Shown here: piece after piece, positions 1 to 6,117 of the stretch
Position numbering within the stretch: the stretch's first letter is position 1
How the letters are laid out: every line of letters begins with the position of its first letter
Assembly: GCA_025451425.1 (NCBI GenBank)
Contig: JANWKK010000027.1
Coordinates: forward strand, 1-8,098
Direction: 5' to 3'
DNA length: 8,098 bases
From: Gemmatimonadaceae bacterium
GTDB lineage: Bacteria > Gemmatimonadota > Gemmatimonadetes > Gemmatimonadales > Gemmatimonadaceae
Translations under genes and position numbers: made by a program
The notes under the pieces: generated by a model
What the model was told of the DNA's origin: nothing
The model's input: the letters and a program-made list of their open reading frames with translations, nothing else
Databases searched by the model: none

Positions 1-1007
1 AACGCGCCCGGTGTCAGCGGAATCGGAGAGCCGCCGCTCGTTGCGATCGAGTAGAGGTGCGTCCAGCCGTCCGCCTCCCACGGAAAGACGATCCGGTCGC
101 CATTCGCCGACCAGACCAGCTGATCGTCGGCGACCACTGCAGCGAACACACTCCCCATACCATTCTTCGCACGCCACAGCTCGCGCGACGTCCCCGTCAG
201 CGGGTCAGCGATGCGAATCGACCACGGGATCCGGCTCTCACGCTCCGGAACGAAAATGAGATCGGAGACTGTCGACGGCACGCGGATGAAGGCGAGTTCC
301 TTCCCGTTAGGCGACCAGACAGCGGAGCCGTCTTCGTCTGTGCTCGGGTCCATGTAGCGGAGCGTACGCGAGGCGAAGTCCCACACTCCGATGAAGGCGT
401 GACGCTGGCGCCCGCTCGTGAAGGCGAGCATCCGTCCGTCCGGCGACCAGCGCAGCTCCGACGCTCCGCCGCGCAGCTTCGTCAGTTGATCCGCCTTCGC
501 GCTGTCGCCGCCAAGCCGCGCGATCCAGATCTGCCCACCGCGGACGAACGCGATCGAATCCCCCGACGGTGACACGCGCGGCGACGATCCCTCGGCCACC
601 TTTCTCGGCGCACCGCCGTCGATCGGCACGATCCAGATCGACTCGTCGACGCCGCCGGCGACGAGCGCCGGGTTCGGCCGCTCGCCAGCGCCATTCGGCG
701 GTCCGCCACGCACATAGACGACGGCACGGCCGTCCGGCGTGAAGCTCACATCGGTGATCTCCTGGCCGTCGTCGTTAGGGTAGCGCGTTACCGCTCGGGC
801 GTCCGAGGCCGCGGTCGCGACCCAGACGTTGCGCGTGCCGCGCTCGGTAACCACCCACGCGACCGCCTTGCCACGCGGCGCGGCGACGAGATCGCTCGCG
901 AAGGGCGCGCCCATGATCTGCTCGAGGGTGAAGTGCTGCGCGGCGGCCGTGGTCGCGGATAGCAACAGAGCCGCGAAAGAGATCAGCGATCGACGGAGAA
1001 GGGGCAT
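1..1007 (-). CDS. S9 family peptidase (DPP-IV/acylaminoacyl-peptidase type), N-terminal propeller part, truncated by left edge
   Basis: This reads as 335 codons from an ATG at 1007 with no stop before the window edge, so it is the N-terminal part of a longer protein. Residues 1-24 form a signal peptide: basic MPLLRRS, a hydrophobic core, then an Ala-rich cleavage site before Gln24. Propeller strands follow, with recurring TolB/WD-like motifs: SFTPDGR (88-94), VSPSGDSIAF (145-154), RWSPDGRMLAF (186-196), VWSPNGKELAF (230-240) and WSANGDRIVF (299-308). The PWEADGWTHLYSI segment (309-321) resembles DPP-IV-type propellers. In known family members a C-terminal alpha/beta hydrolase domain with Ser-Asp-His cuts oligopeptides in the periplasm or outside the cell; that domain lies outside the window. 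The start was chosen for the signal peptide. An in-frame ATG at 1046 is possible but would add residues before the signal. A TolB-like protein without peptidase domain is the alternative. Confidence 0.88.
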   Translation of the reverse strand, partial: MPLLRRSLISFAALLLSATTAAAQHFTLEQIMGAPFASDLVAAPRGKAVAWVVTERGTRNVWVATAASDARAVTRYPNDDGQEITDVSFTPDGRAVVYVRGGPPNGAGERPNPALVAGGVDESIWIVPIDGGAPRKVAEGSSPRVSPSGDSIAFVRGGQIWIARLGGDSAKADQLTKLRGGASELRWSPDGRMLAFTSGRQRHAFIGVWDFASRTLRYMDPSTDEDGSAVWSPNGKELAFIRVPSTVSDLIFVPERESRIPWSIRIADPLTGTSRELWRAKNGMGSVFAAVVADDQLVWSANGDRIVFPWEADGWTHLYSIATSGGSPIPLTPGA

Positions 1008-1231
1008 AGAAGGGCTTCGTAGGGTCTGATTAGGAGGCCGCAACATCGCGACGGTACCGAGCGTCCACAAGCCGAGCAGCCATGGGATAAGCTCCGTGCG
1101 CGGCGAGAGCCAGAACACGCCCCTCCGGGCCCTGCTCCCGCTCTCGCCTCGGCCACCTGTCAGCACGCCAGAGTCTGTGCGGCGCGCGGACCCATACCTA
1201 CCTCCTACCTCCTTCTACCGCGGCAAAGCCA
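1008..1231. other. Upstream region of the S9 peptidase gene; no clear gene
   Basis: No gene is supported here. On the minus strand the S9 reading frame stays open upstream as far as a TAG at 1217-1215 and would encode a hydrophobic stretch including LIPWLLGLWTLGTVAM. It has no convincing ribosome binding site, and the good signal peptide starts at 1007, so I treat it as non-coding leader. No clear -35/-10 pair for the S9 gene was found. A short pyrimidine-rich repeat lies at 1195-1218. Confidence 0.4.
1195..1218. repeat. Short CCTAC/CTCC micro-repeat tract
   Basis: The tract is built from tandem, slightly imperfect copies of CTACCTC; the minus strand reads GGAGGTAGGAGGTAGG. It lies just outside the inverted-repeat element beginning at 1232. 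On the minus strand it contains Shine-Dalgarno-like GGAGG motifs, but no start codon with a credible gene follows. Confidence 0.4.
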
Positions 1232-1519
1232 ATGGCGGTGTTGGGTTCTTCCGGGAGTTTCGGGATGATCCCTTCCGTAGGGGAAAGTGGCCGCTGAAAC
1301 CGCTGACACGCGCTGAAGCCACTGACGACTCCTCTGGATGGCAGGGCTCCACGCACCAGGTCAGACTGTTTGTCTTTGCTAAAGTGCGCCGGCGAGGTCC
1401 CATTGGTCTTGCGGTCTTCCCAGAGCATTTAGAAAGCAATTGTCAGCGGTTTCAGCGGCCCCAGCACTCTGCTGCTTCGCGACTTTCCCAGAATTGCCGG
1501 AAGATCCCGGTGTTGCCAT
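1232..1519 (+). mobile_element. MITE-like element with nested inverted repeats (copy 1)
   Basis: The ends are symmetrical at two levels. The inner arms, 1289-1308 (GGCCGCTGAAACCGCTGACA) and 1441-1460, are exact 20-base reverse complements. The outer arms, 1232-1270 and 1481-1519, start with ATGGC and share TCTTCCGG; they match at about 25 of 39 positions without gaps. Inner and outer arms are 57 bases apart on the left and 59 on the right, so the structure is balanced. The left inner arm is followed by a degenerate second copy (1309-1326). The interior contains TTCCCAGAGCATTT followed by AGAAAGCA at 1417-1438, which recurs in diverged form in the element near 6568-6828. Stop-free frames cross it, but they arise from the repeat and show no protein family. 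I infer a short non-autonomous mobile or REP-like element; no target-site duplication could be recognised. Confidence 0.65.
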
Positions 1520-1535
1520 AGTGCCCTCGGTTGAC

Positions 1536-1572
1536 GATCTCGCCTTTCGAGTGCCTTTTCTTGCGCGAGATC
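1536..1572. promoter_or_regulatory. 8-base inverted repeat upstream of the isomerase-like gene
   Basis: GATCTCGC (1536-1543) and GCGAGATC (1565-1572) are exact reverse complements separated by 21 bases. They lie 44 bases upstream of the next start codon. This could be an operator or a weak hairpin. A TTGACG at 1531-1536 has no convincing -10 partner, so no promoter is called. Confidence 0.3.
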
Positions 1573-1615
1573 ACGTAGCCGGGACCCCCTCCCCCTCACG
1601 CGACGGGTGACATCG

Positions 1616-2452
1616 ATGAAAAGACGGACCTTTGTGCAGGCGCTGGGAGTGACAACCGTTGGGATGCTCACCATGCCGCGGCGCGCGTTCGCGGCCAAGA
1701 AGCTCAATCGCGTTGGCCTCGAGCTCTATTCGGTGCGCAAGGCAATGCGAGCAGATCCCGATCGCACCATGGCCGCCGTGCGCGCCATCGGCTACACCGA
1801 CGTCGAGCTTCTATGGTCGTTCAACAACTTTGGGCGGACGCCGGAGCAGGTCCGCGCAATTCTCAAGCAGGAGGGTCTCCGCGCGCCTTCGGCGCACATC
1901 GATCCCCGAATCATGGAGACCGATTGGCCGAAGAGCCTCGACAACGCGAAGCTGATCGGTATGGAGTATCTCATCGTGCCGAGTAATCCCGAGTCGGTGA
2001 AGACGCTGGACGACTGGAAGCAGTTTGCCGATCGGATGAACACCGCCGGAGCGGCGGCGCGCAAGGCGGACCTCTGGGTCGGATTCCATAACGAGCCGGA
2101 CCACATGAAACCAATCGACGGGCAGATTCCGTATGACGTCTGCATCGCTCGGCTCGATCCGTCGGCCGTTAGGCTCCAGCTCGACGTCGGCAACATGCTC
2201 ATCGGCGGCGGCGACCCGATGCAGTACCTCGCGAAGCACAAGGACCGGTACTGGAGCTTCCATCTCAAGGACGTCGTGCCGGACAAGACGAAGGACACGG
2301 AGCTCGGCACGGGTATCGTGAACTTCAAGCAGATTCTCTCGTCAGTTCCGAACCTCGACCACAAGCCGGCGTACGTCGAGCAAGAAGGGCCGACGGACGA
2401 GCTGGCGAGCATGAAGGTCGATTATCAGTATTTGCATACGCTCACGTTCTGA
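1616..2452 (+). CDS. Sugar phosphate isomerase/epimerase-like TIM-barrel protein with Tat signal
   Basis: The product is 278 residues long. Residues 1-27 look like a twin-arginine signal (KRRTFVQ, hydrophobic stretch, then AFA), pointing to folded export to the periplasm. The rest matches the xylose-isomerase-like/AP-endonuclease-2 TIM-barrel family: GLELYSVR near 34-41, VELL (Glu64), SAHID (His94), GFHNEPDH (157-163), LQLDVGNM (Asp190), SFHLKD (His216) and AYVEQEGP (Glu255). The His/Asp/Glu set is as expected for a divalent metal site that interconverts or cleaves sugars and related polyols; the substrate cannot be read. A GTG at 1607 is also in frame, but the ATG at 1616 puts the twin-arginine motif at the N-terminus and has GGGTGA at 1605-1610 as a possible ribosome binding site. 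It is flanked by repeat regions on both sides, so it is probably transcribed alone. Confidence 0.88.
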   Translation: MKRRTFVQALGVTTVGMLTMPRRAFAAKKLNRVGLELYSVRKAMRADPDRTMAAVRAIGYTDVELLWSFNNFGRTPEQVRAILKQEGLRAPSAHIDPRIMETDWPKSLDNAKLIGMEYLIVPSNPESVKTLDDWKQFADRMNTAGAAARKADLWVGFHNEPDHMKPIDGQIPYDVCIARLDPSAVRLQLDVGNMLIGGGDPMQYLAKHKDRYWSFHLKDVVPDKTKDTELGTGIVNFKQILSSVPNLDHKPAYVEQEGPTDELASMKVDYQYLHTLTF

Positions 2453-2457
2453 TAAAA

Positions 2458-2626
2458 TGTCATCCTGAGCGAGGCGAAGGATCTACTCGCTGCGCTCGCA
2501 GAAGCTTATATGGAGTCGTGCGCGCTGTTCGCGCGCACTCCCGCTGCTCTCGCCGGGCAAACAGATCCTTCGTCGCTCCGCTCCTCAGGATAACAGGACG
2601 GGGTCGCTTCGCTCCTCAGGATGACA
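2458..2626. repeat. Inverted CATCCTGAG / GGATCTT dispersed repeat cluster
   Basis: The left arm (2458-2484) begins TGTCATCCTGAGCGAGGCGA and ends AAGGATCT. Two right-arm copies run in inverse sense: 2563-2591 (AGATCCTTCG to CTCAGGAT) and 2604-2626 (CGCTTCGCTC to CAGGATGACA). The outer ends are TGTCATCC and its exact complement, so the block could fold into a large hairpin and may act as a terminator after the isomerase gene. A related single arm occurs at 6923-6950. This style of repeat is widespread in environmental bacterial genomes (general knowledge). The right end lies 9 bases before the hydrolase start. Confidence 0.75.
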
Positions 2627-2635
2627 ATTTGGACT

Positions 2636-3661
2636 ATGCGGCGATCGCTCAAATCATCACTCGTGATTGTGGCCATGCTGGCGGGCTGCGTGGCGCCTGC
2701 GCTCGTGACGGCGCCGGTACCACTGTCGCCGCCGCCGAGTTATGGGGAGGCGGTCGCGATGATTGTGCAGCGCCAAGCGGCCGACGACAGCGTCGTGGTG
2801 CCTGGCGGCCGCTCGCGGCTGTTGACGCACGGTACTCGCACGCCGCGAGTATTTGTGCTCCTGCACGGCTTCACGGATCTCCCGGAGCAATTCGCCGTCG
2901 TTGGCGAGCATCTCTTCGCCGGCGGCGGCAACGTCTACATCCCACGTCTGCCGCGACACGGCGAGCGCCGTTCGCCGATGCGATCGTTAGGTCGAGTGCG
3001 CGCGGAGGAGCTTGCGCGCTTCGGGGATTCGACCGTCGCAATCGCGCGTGGACTCGGCGACACGATCATCGTCGTCGGCCTGAGCGCGGGCGGCGTGATC
3101 GCGGGAAGCGTTGCTCAATCGCGGGCCGAAGTGAAGCGCGCGGTGCTGATCGCCCCGGCACTGGCGGCCGGGACGCTGAGCGATGGTCAGGAACAAGGGT
3201 TGGTGATTCTCGCCTCGAAGCTGCCGGAGGTCACGCGCACGAACGCGCCGATCGACAGCACGCGGCCTGATTACCTGCAAGGCATAACGACGCACGGGCT
3301 CGCGCAGGTGCTGTTGCTCGGTCAGTATGTGCGTGAGGCGTCCGCGAATGGCGCACCGGGCGCGCGCGAGATGTTCTTTCTACTGAACGAAGGTGACCGC
3401 ACGGTGAGCGAGGAGGCGTCGCTCGAGGTCGCACGGCAGTGGAACGACCACGGCGCGCGCGTGGAGGTGTACCGGTTTCCCGGTGCGCTCAAGCTGCAGC
3501 ACAACGTGATGGAGATCGATGCGCGCGGCGGCAACGTCGCCCTCGTCTTCCCAGTGGTCGAAGCGCTCGCGCTCGGCGCCGCGCCGCCGAACACCGCTGA
3601 GCTGCAGGGCGAACCGTGCGCCGGCTGGCGGTGTGCGATCAAGCGATTGCTCATCCGTTGA
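2636..3661 (+). CDS. Alpha/beta hydrolase, predicted lipoprotein
   Basis: The product is 341 residues long. The N-terminus carries MRRSLKSS, a hydrophobic core and a lipobox LAGC with Cys18, so the mature protein should be lipid-anchored in an envelope membrane. The alpha/beta hydrolase signatures are in order: LLHGFT (75-80, oxyanion region), GLSAGG (148-153, nucleophile Ser150), GDRTV with Asp254, and LQHNVM with His289. Together these give a plausible Ser-Asp-His triad for an esterase- or lipase-like enzyme; the substrate is unknown. An upstream in-frame ATG at 2621 belongs to the CAGGATGACA end of the adjacent repeat, and the ATG at 2636 gives the more canonical lipoprotein signal. No good ribosome binding site precedes 2636; AGGA at 2618-2621, from the repeat, is 14 bases away. 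The last 11 bases overlap the end of the convergent cyclodeaminase-like gene. Confidence 0.87.
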   Translation: MRRSLKSSLVIVAMLAGCVAPALVTAPVPLSPPPSYGEAVAMIVQRQAADDSVVVPGGRSRLLTHGTRTPRVFVLLHGFTDLPEQFAVVGEHLFAGGGNVYIPRLPRHGERRSPMRSLGRVRAEELARFGDSTVAIARGLGDTIIVVGLSAGGVIAGSVAQSRAEVKRAVLIAPALAAGTLSDGQEQGLVILASKLPEVTRTNAPIDSTRPDYLQGITTHGLAQVLLLGQYVREASANGAPGAREMFFLLNEGDRTVSEEASLEVARQWNDHGARVEVYRFPGALKLQHNVMEIDARGGNVALVFPVVEALALGAAPPNTAELQGEPCAGWRCAIKRLLIR

Positions 3662-4601
3662 GTGTTCGCTCATATACAACCGAGACGGCGGCGACATCCT
3701 CGAGCGCCAGTCCAGTGCTGTCGAAGACTATTGTCTCGTCATCGGTGAGCCGGCCGGGCCGCGCGCCGGCGACGATCTGATCGAGCGAGGCGCGCACATG
3801 ATTCTTGGTAACGACGCCCGCTTCGAGCGCGTGGTGCAGATCGCCAATGCGCGCGCACTGTTCAAGCTCGTCGACAACGATCACGGACTCACGGAGTAGC
3901 TCGGGATCGATCTCCTGCTTGTGCTCGTTGTCGGCTCCAACTGCGGCGATGAAGCCGCCGGCGGTGACATCGTCGAGGTGCAGAATGGCGCGCTGAGACG
4001 GCGTCGAGGTGACGATGATCTGGCTGGCACGGGTCGCGCGGGGGAGCGAGCTCGAAACGGAGCACTCGACTCCATGGGCCGAGTTTGCAAACTTGCGAAA
4101 CTCATCGGCGGCGCCCGGCCGATTGTCGACGGCGAAGACACGGTCCACGAAACGCACCTGGCAAAGTGCCGTGAGATGCGCGCGCGCCTGAACGCCGCAG
4201 CCGACAAACGTCACGGTCGACGCGTCCGCTCGCGCCAGACGTGACGCCGCGACTGCCGTCGTCGCCGCGGTTCGGATGGTCGTTATTGGCGCGGAGTCCA
4301 TGAGGGCGAGGGGGGTCCCGCACGTCGCATCCAAGAGCACGAGCGCGCCCTGAATCGTGGGCAGCTTCCGCTCCTCGGGATTCCGCGGGAAGTTCGCGTT
4401 GACCTTCGCGACGACGTACGGCCGCGAGAGATCGAGGCTCGCGACTTTGACGTGCAAGCTGCCGCCGTCGAGCGGGAAGCCGAGCGCCGCCGATGGCACA
4501 GGGCGGCCCTCGCCCCGCGCACGGAACGCGGCCTCGACGGCGCGAATGCACGACGCCATATCGAGCAGCCGGATAATCTCACTCGCGGCGAGTACCAGCA
4601 A
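3651..4601 (-). CDS. Ornithine cyclodeaminase / mu-crystallin family NAD(P)-dependent enzyme
   Basis: The product is 316 residues from a TTG start at 4601. Family features in order: LVLAASEIIRLLDM at the N-terminus; HVKVAS (Lys52) and AKVNANFP (Lys66); LPTIQGALVLLD; a GTPLALMDS segment; TTIRTAA with Arg110; a Rossmann motif VGCGVQARAH (Gly-rich, 133-142); and VGADNEHKQEID with Asp224 in the position of the catalytic Asp of ornithine cyclodeaminase. Relatives convert ornithine to proline, reduce ketimines, or act as alanine dehydrogenases or opine-type enzymes; the substrate cannot be decided here. The frame is open to 4718, but that would overlap the divergent chrB gene. The TTG follows GAGGTG (4611-4606) at good spacing and gives the usual family N-terminus; an ATG at 4559 is the fallback. 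It converges on the hydrolase gene with an 11-base overlap. Confidence 0.88.
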   Translation of the reverse strand: MLVLAASEIIRLLDMASCIRAVEAAFRARGEGRPVPSAALGFPLDGGSLHVKVASLDLSRPYVVAKVNANFPRNPEERKLPTIQGALVLLDATCGTPLALMDSAPITTIRTAATTAVAASRLARADASTVTFVGCGVQARAHLTALCQVRFVDRVFAVDNRPGAADEFRKFANSAHGVECSVSSSLPRATRASQIIVTSTPSQRAILHLDDVTAGGFIAAVGADNEHKQEIDPELLRESVIVVDELEQCARIGDLHHALEAGVVTKNHVRASLDQIVAGARPGRLTDDETIVFDSTGLALEDVAAVSVVYERTLNG

Positions 4602-4605
4602 GGTA

Positions 4606-4611
4606 CACCTC
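4606..4611 (-). promoter_or_regulatory. Ribosome binding site deciding a TTG start
   Basis: The minus strand reads GAGGTG four bases before TTG at 4601-4599. This supports the non-ATG start of the cyclodeaminase-like gene, because no in-frame ATG or GTG lies at a suitable place between the divergent gene and the conserved N-terminus. Confidence 0.6.
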
Positions 4612-4620
4612 GGAGGCTTC

Positions 4621-4649
4621 TTGACGCCCAAACGCCGCAATGATACAGT
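4621..4649 (+). promoter_or_regulatory. Sigma70-type promoter of chrB, with extended -10
   Basis: A -35 box TTGACG (4621-4626) is followed after 17 bases by TACAGT (4644-4649), with TG one base upstream of the -10 (extended -10 form, 4641-4642). The expected transcription start is about 4656-4657, which is the A of the chrB ATG. This implies a leaderless mRNA, consistent with the absence of a ribosome binding site. On the minus strand TATCAT (4645-4640) overlaps this -10 and could serve the cyclodeaminase-like gene, but its -35 is poor. Confidence 0.6.
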
Positions 4650-4657
4650 TGAATCAA
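4649..4657. promoter_or_regulatory. TTGAATCAA dyad at the chrB transcription start, possible operator
   Basis: TTGA-A-TCAA is a perfect 4-1-4 inverted repeat covering the predicted start point and the first base of chrB. AATGAT also occurs twice in direct orientation at 4639-4644 and 4660-4665, 21 bases apart, which is two helical turns. Characterised ChrB proteins can act as chromate-responsive regulators, so autoregulation here is possible; this is inference. Confidence 0.3.
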
Positions 4658-5436
4658 TGAATGATGCGACAGAAGCTACCGCGCAAGAGCCGCGGGGCCG
4701 ACGCTGGCTCCTCTTCATTCATCAACTGCCGCCCAAGCCCGACTACCTCCGCGTCAAAACACGCCGCCGCCTCCGCCGCCTCGGCGCCGTCGCGATCAAA
4801 CAAACGGTGTACGCGCTACCGAGCAGCGACGAATCGTTCGAGGATCTGCAGTGGCTTCGGCAGGAGATCGAGGCCGAGGGCGGAAGTGTCGTGATCGCGG
4901 AGGCCGAATTCGTCGAGGGGATCACCGACGAGGAGCTGGATGCGATGCTGGCGAGTGAGCGAGCGCAAAACGCGAACGAAGTTGTCGAGCGAGCGACCGA
5001 CCGCATCGAGCCCGGTCGAACGTGGGTGACACGCACCGATGTCCACGTCGACCGCATCGCGAGCGCGTGGCTCATTCGACGTTTCATCGACACCGAGGCG
5101 CGATTCAAGTTCGTGCCGGCACGCGGGCATCGTCCGCGTCCGCGCGAGCTGCGTTTCGACATGTACGAGGCGGAATACACGCACGTCGGCGACGACTGCA
5201 CCTTCCAGACACTCGTCAGGCGGTTTGGCCTCCGCGACCGCGCGCTCGTGGCAATCGGCGAGATCGTGCACGACATCGATTGCAAGGATGATCGATTTCA
5301 CCGCCCTGAGACGCCGGGCGTCGCCGGCTTGATTCGCGGCATCGTTCAGGCGCACGACACAGACAACAAGCGCATCGAGCGTGGGGCAGCGGCCCTCGAC
5401 GATCTCTATGAGTATTTCCGCAAGCGCCGTCCCTAA
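4657..5436 (+). CDS. chrB: ChrB family chromate resistance/sensing protein (two-domain)
   Basis: The product is 259 residues long. The N-terminal domain (about 15-95: WLLFIHQLPPKPDYLRVKT, LGAVAIKQTVYALP, then a Glu-rich helix region) fits the ChrB N-terminal domain. A short linker leads to the ChrB C-terminal domain from about 123: WVTRTDVHVDRIASAWLIRR, FIDTEARFKFVP, YTHVGDDCTFQTL (His176, Cys181) and IVHDIDCKDDRFH (His205). Known ChrB proteins are linked to chromate resistance, often beside the ChrA exporter, and some act as chromate-sensing regulators. It appears somewhat shorter than typical ChrB because of the brief linker. The ATG at 4657 was chosen because the family N-terminus follows and the promoter places the transcript start here; the frame is open further upstream but runs antisense through the divergent gene. 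No chrA lies in the window. Confidence 0.85.
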   Translation: MNDATEATAQEPRGRRWLLFIHQLPPKPDYLRVKTRRRLRRLGAVAIKQTVYALPSSDESFEDLQWLRQEIEAEGGSVVIAEAEFVEGITDEELDAMLASERAQNANEVVERATDRIEPGRTWVTRTDVHVDRIASAWLIRRFIDTEARFKFVPARGHRPRPRELRFDMYEAEYTHVGDDCTFQTLVRRFGLRDRALVAIGEIVHDIDCKDDRFHRPETPGVAGLIRGIVQAHDTDNKRIERGAAALDDLYEYFRKRRP

Positions 5437-5442
5437 GCGTTT

Positions 5443-5541
5443 TTCACCGCAGAGAACGCAGAGGATGCAGAGAACAAAAAGAAGACTGCAACGCAAATTT
5501 CTATTCTAGTCCTCCGCGGCCTCTGCGTTCTCTGCGGTGAA
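5443..5541. repeat. CACCGCAGAG-type inverted repeat with perfect 22-base arms
   Basis: The left arm (5443-5464) begins TTCACCGCAGAGAACG and is the exact reverse complement of 5520-5541, which ends CTCTGCGGTGAA. Between the arms is an A/T-richer 55-base loop. The long GC-rich stem begins 6 bases after the chrB stop and lies between chrB and the next gene, so it could terminate, attenuate or stabilise the transcript. It is related to the 9-base-unit blocks at 6520-6551 and 6851-6900. Confidence 0.8.
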
Positions 5542-5555
5542 GGATTCGACGGACT

Positions 5556-5567
5556 CTCACTAGTGAG
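5556..5567. promoter_or_regulatory. Perfect 12-base palindrome before the ChrB C-domain gene
   Basis: CTCACTAGTGAG is an exact palindrome ending 6 bases before the ATG at 5574. It occupies the place of the ribosome binding site; GTGAG is the only Shine-Dalgarno-like part. It may be an operator or a translational control hairpin, or chance. Confidence 0.35.
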
Positions 5568-5573
5568 TGCTAT

Positions 5574-6062
5574 ATGAAATGGGTCACCCGAGAACGCCCA
5601 AAGATCGACCGCGTCGCCTGCCCTTGGCTGGTTGCGCGGTTCATCGATAGCGAGGCGGAATTCCTGTTTGTGAACCGCGAAGAGGTTGCGCGTGTCGCGC
5701 GAGAGACGGGCGCGATCCCGTACGACGTCGACGGTGTCGAGCTCTCGCATGAAGGGCCGCTCTGCAGCTTCGACGCGTTTCTGGTGAAGTACAATCTGCA
5801 GGATCAAGCGCTTGCCGAGCTCGCGAAGATCGTCAGAGGAGCCGATACCGATCGGTTGGACCTAACGCCACAATGCGCGGGCCTTCTTGCGATCTCGCTC
5901 GGTCTGTCACAGCTCTTCCTTGACGATCACGAGCAGTTACAGCACGGCTTTGTGGTTTACGACGCGCTGTATGCGTGGCTTCGTGAGGCGCGTCTCGAGC
6001 GGCACACATGGAATCCGCAACGTGCCGCGCTTTCGAGCGCACAGGCGGCGCGAGCACCGTAG
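5574..6062 (+). CDS. Stand-alone ChrB C-terminal-domain protein
   Basis: The product is 162 residues and contains only the ChrB C-terminal domain. It opens directly with WVTRERPKIDRVACPWLVAR then FIDSEAEFLFV, and goes on with IPYDVDGVELSHEGPLCSF (Cys64), IVRGADTDRLD and CAGLLAISLGLSQ, ending HTWNP near 144-148. It is a paralogue of the second half of the chrB product upstream: both share WVTR, DR-x-A-x-x-WL, RFID-x-EA-x-F and a C-[TS]-F motif. This one has IVRGAD where the upstream protein has IVHDID, so the two domains have diverged. Similar single-domain proteins are annotated as chromate resistance proteins; the biochemical role is not settled. The start is the only ATG before the conserved WVTR. 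It is 137 bases after chrB with a strong inverted repeat between, so co-transcription is uncertain. The last residues (AALSSAQAARAP) look unstructured. Confidence 0.85.
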   Translation: MKWVTRERPKIDRVACPWLVARFIDSEAEFLFVNREEVARVARETGAIPYDVDGVELSHEGPLCSFDAFLVKYNLQDQALAELAKIVRGADTDRLDLTPQCAGLLAISLGLSQLFLDDHEQLQHGFVVYDALYAWLREARLERHTWNPQRAALSSAQAARAP

Positions 6063-6104
6063 GCCACGAGCGAATAGGGCGTACTCCTTGCACCCCGTCT
6101 CCAC

Positions 6105-6110
6105 GGAGGT
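6105..6110 (+). promoter_or_regulatory. Strong ribosome binding site for the osmC-like gene
   Basis: GGAGGT lies seven bases before the GTG at 6118. It decides the start: the in-frame GTG at 6109 overlaps the site itself and cannot be used with it. Confidence 0.75.
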
Positions 6111-6117
6111 GCCCGCC

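Noticed and set aside
57..572. Long plus-strand reading frame of 171 residues
   Set aside because: It is antisense to the S9 peptidase, is Arg/Pro-rich with no family features, and its length is expected from GC-rich codon structure.
1096..1521. 141-residue plus-strand frame across the gap
   Set aside because: It runs through both arms of the inverted-repeat element; the similarity between copies follows the repeat arms and not a protein family, and there is no ribosome binding site.
1792..2412. 206-residue minus-strand frame
   Set aside because: It is the shadow of the isomerase-like gene, whose motifs are clear on the plus strand.
2518..3270. 250-residue plus-strand frame
   Set aside because: It overlaps the alpha/beta hydrolase in another frame, is Arg-rich and begins inside a repeat.
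4357..4656. Upstream extension of chrB
   Set aside because: It lies antisense within the cyclodeaminase-like gene and upstream of a good promoter; the conserved ChrB N-terminus starts after 4657.
4816..5496. 226-residue minus-strand frame
   Set aside because: It is the shadow of chrB, with no recognisable features, and it begins in the hairpin repeat.
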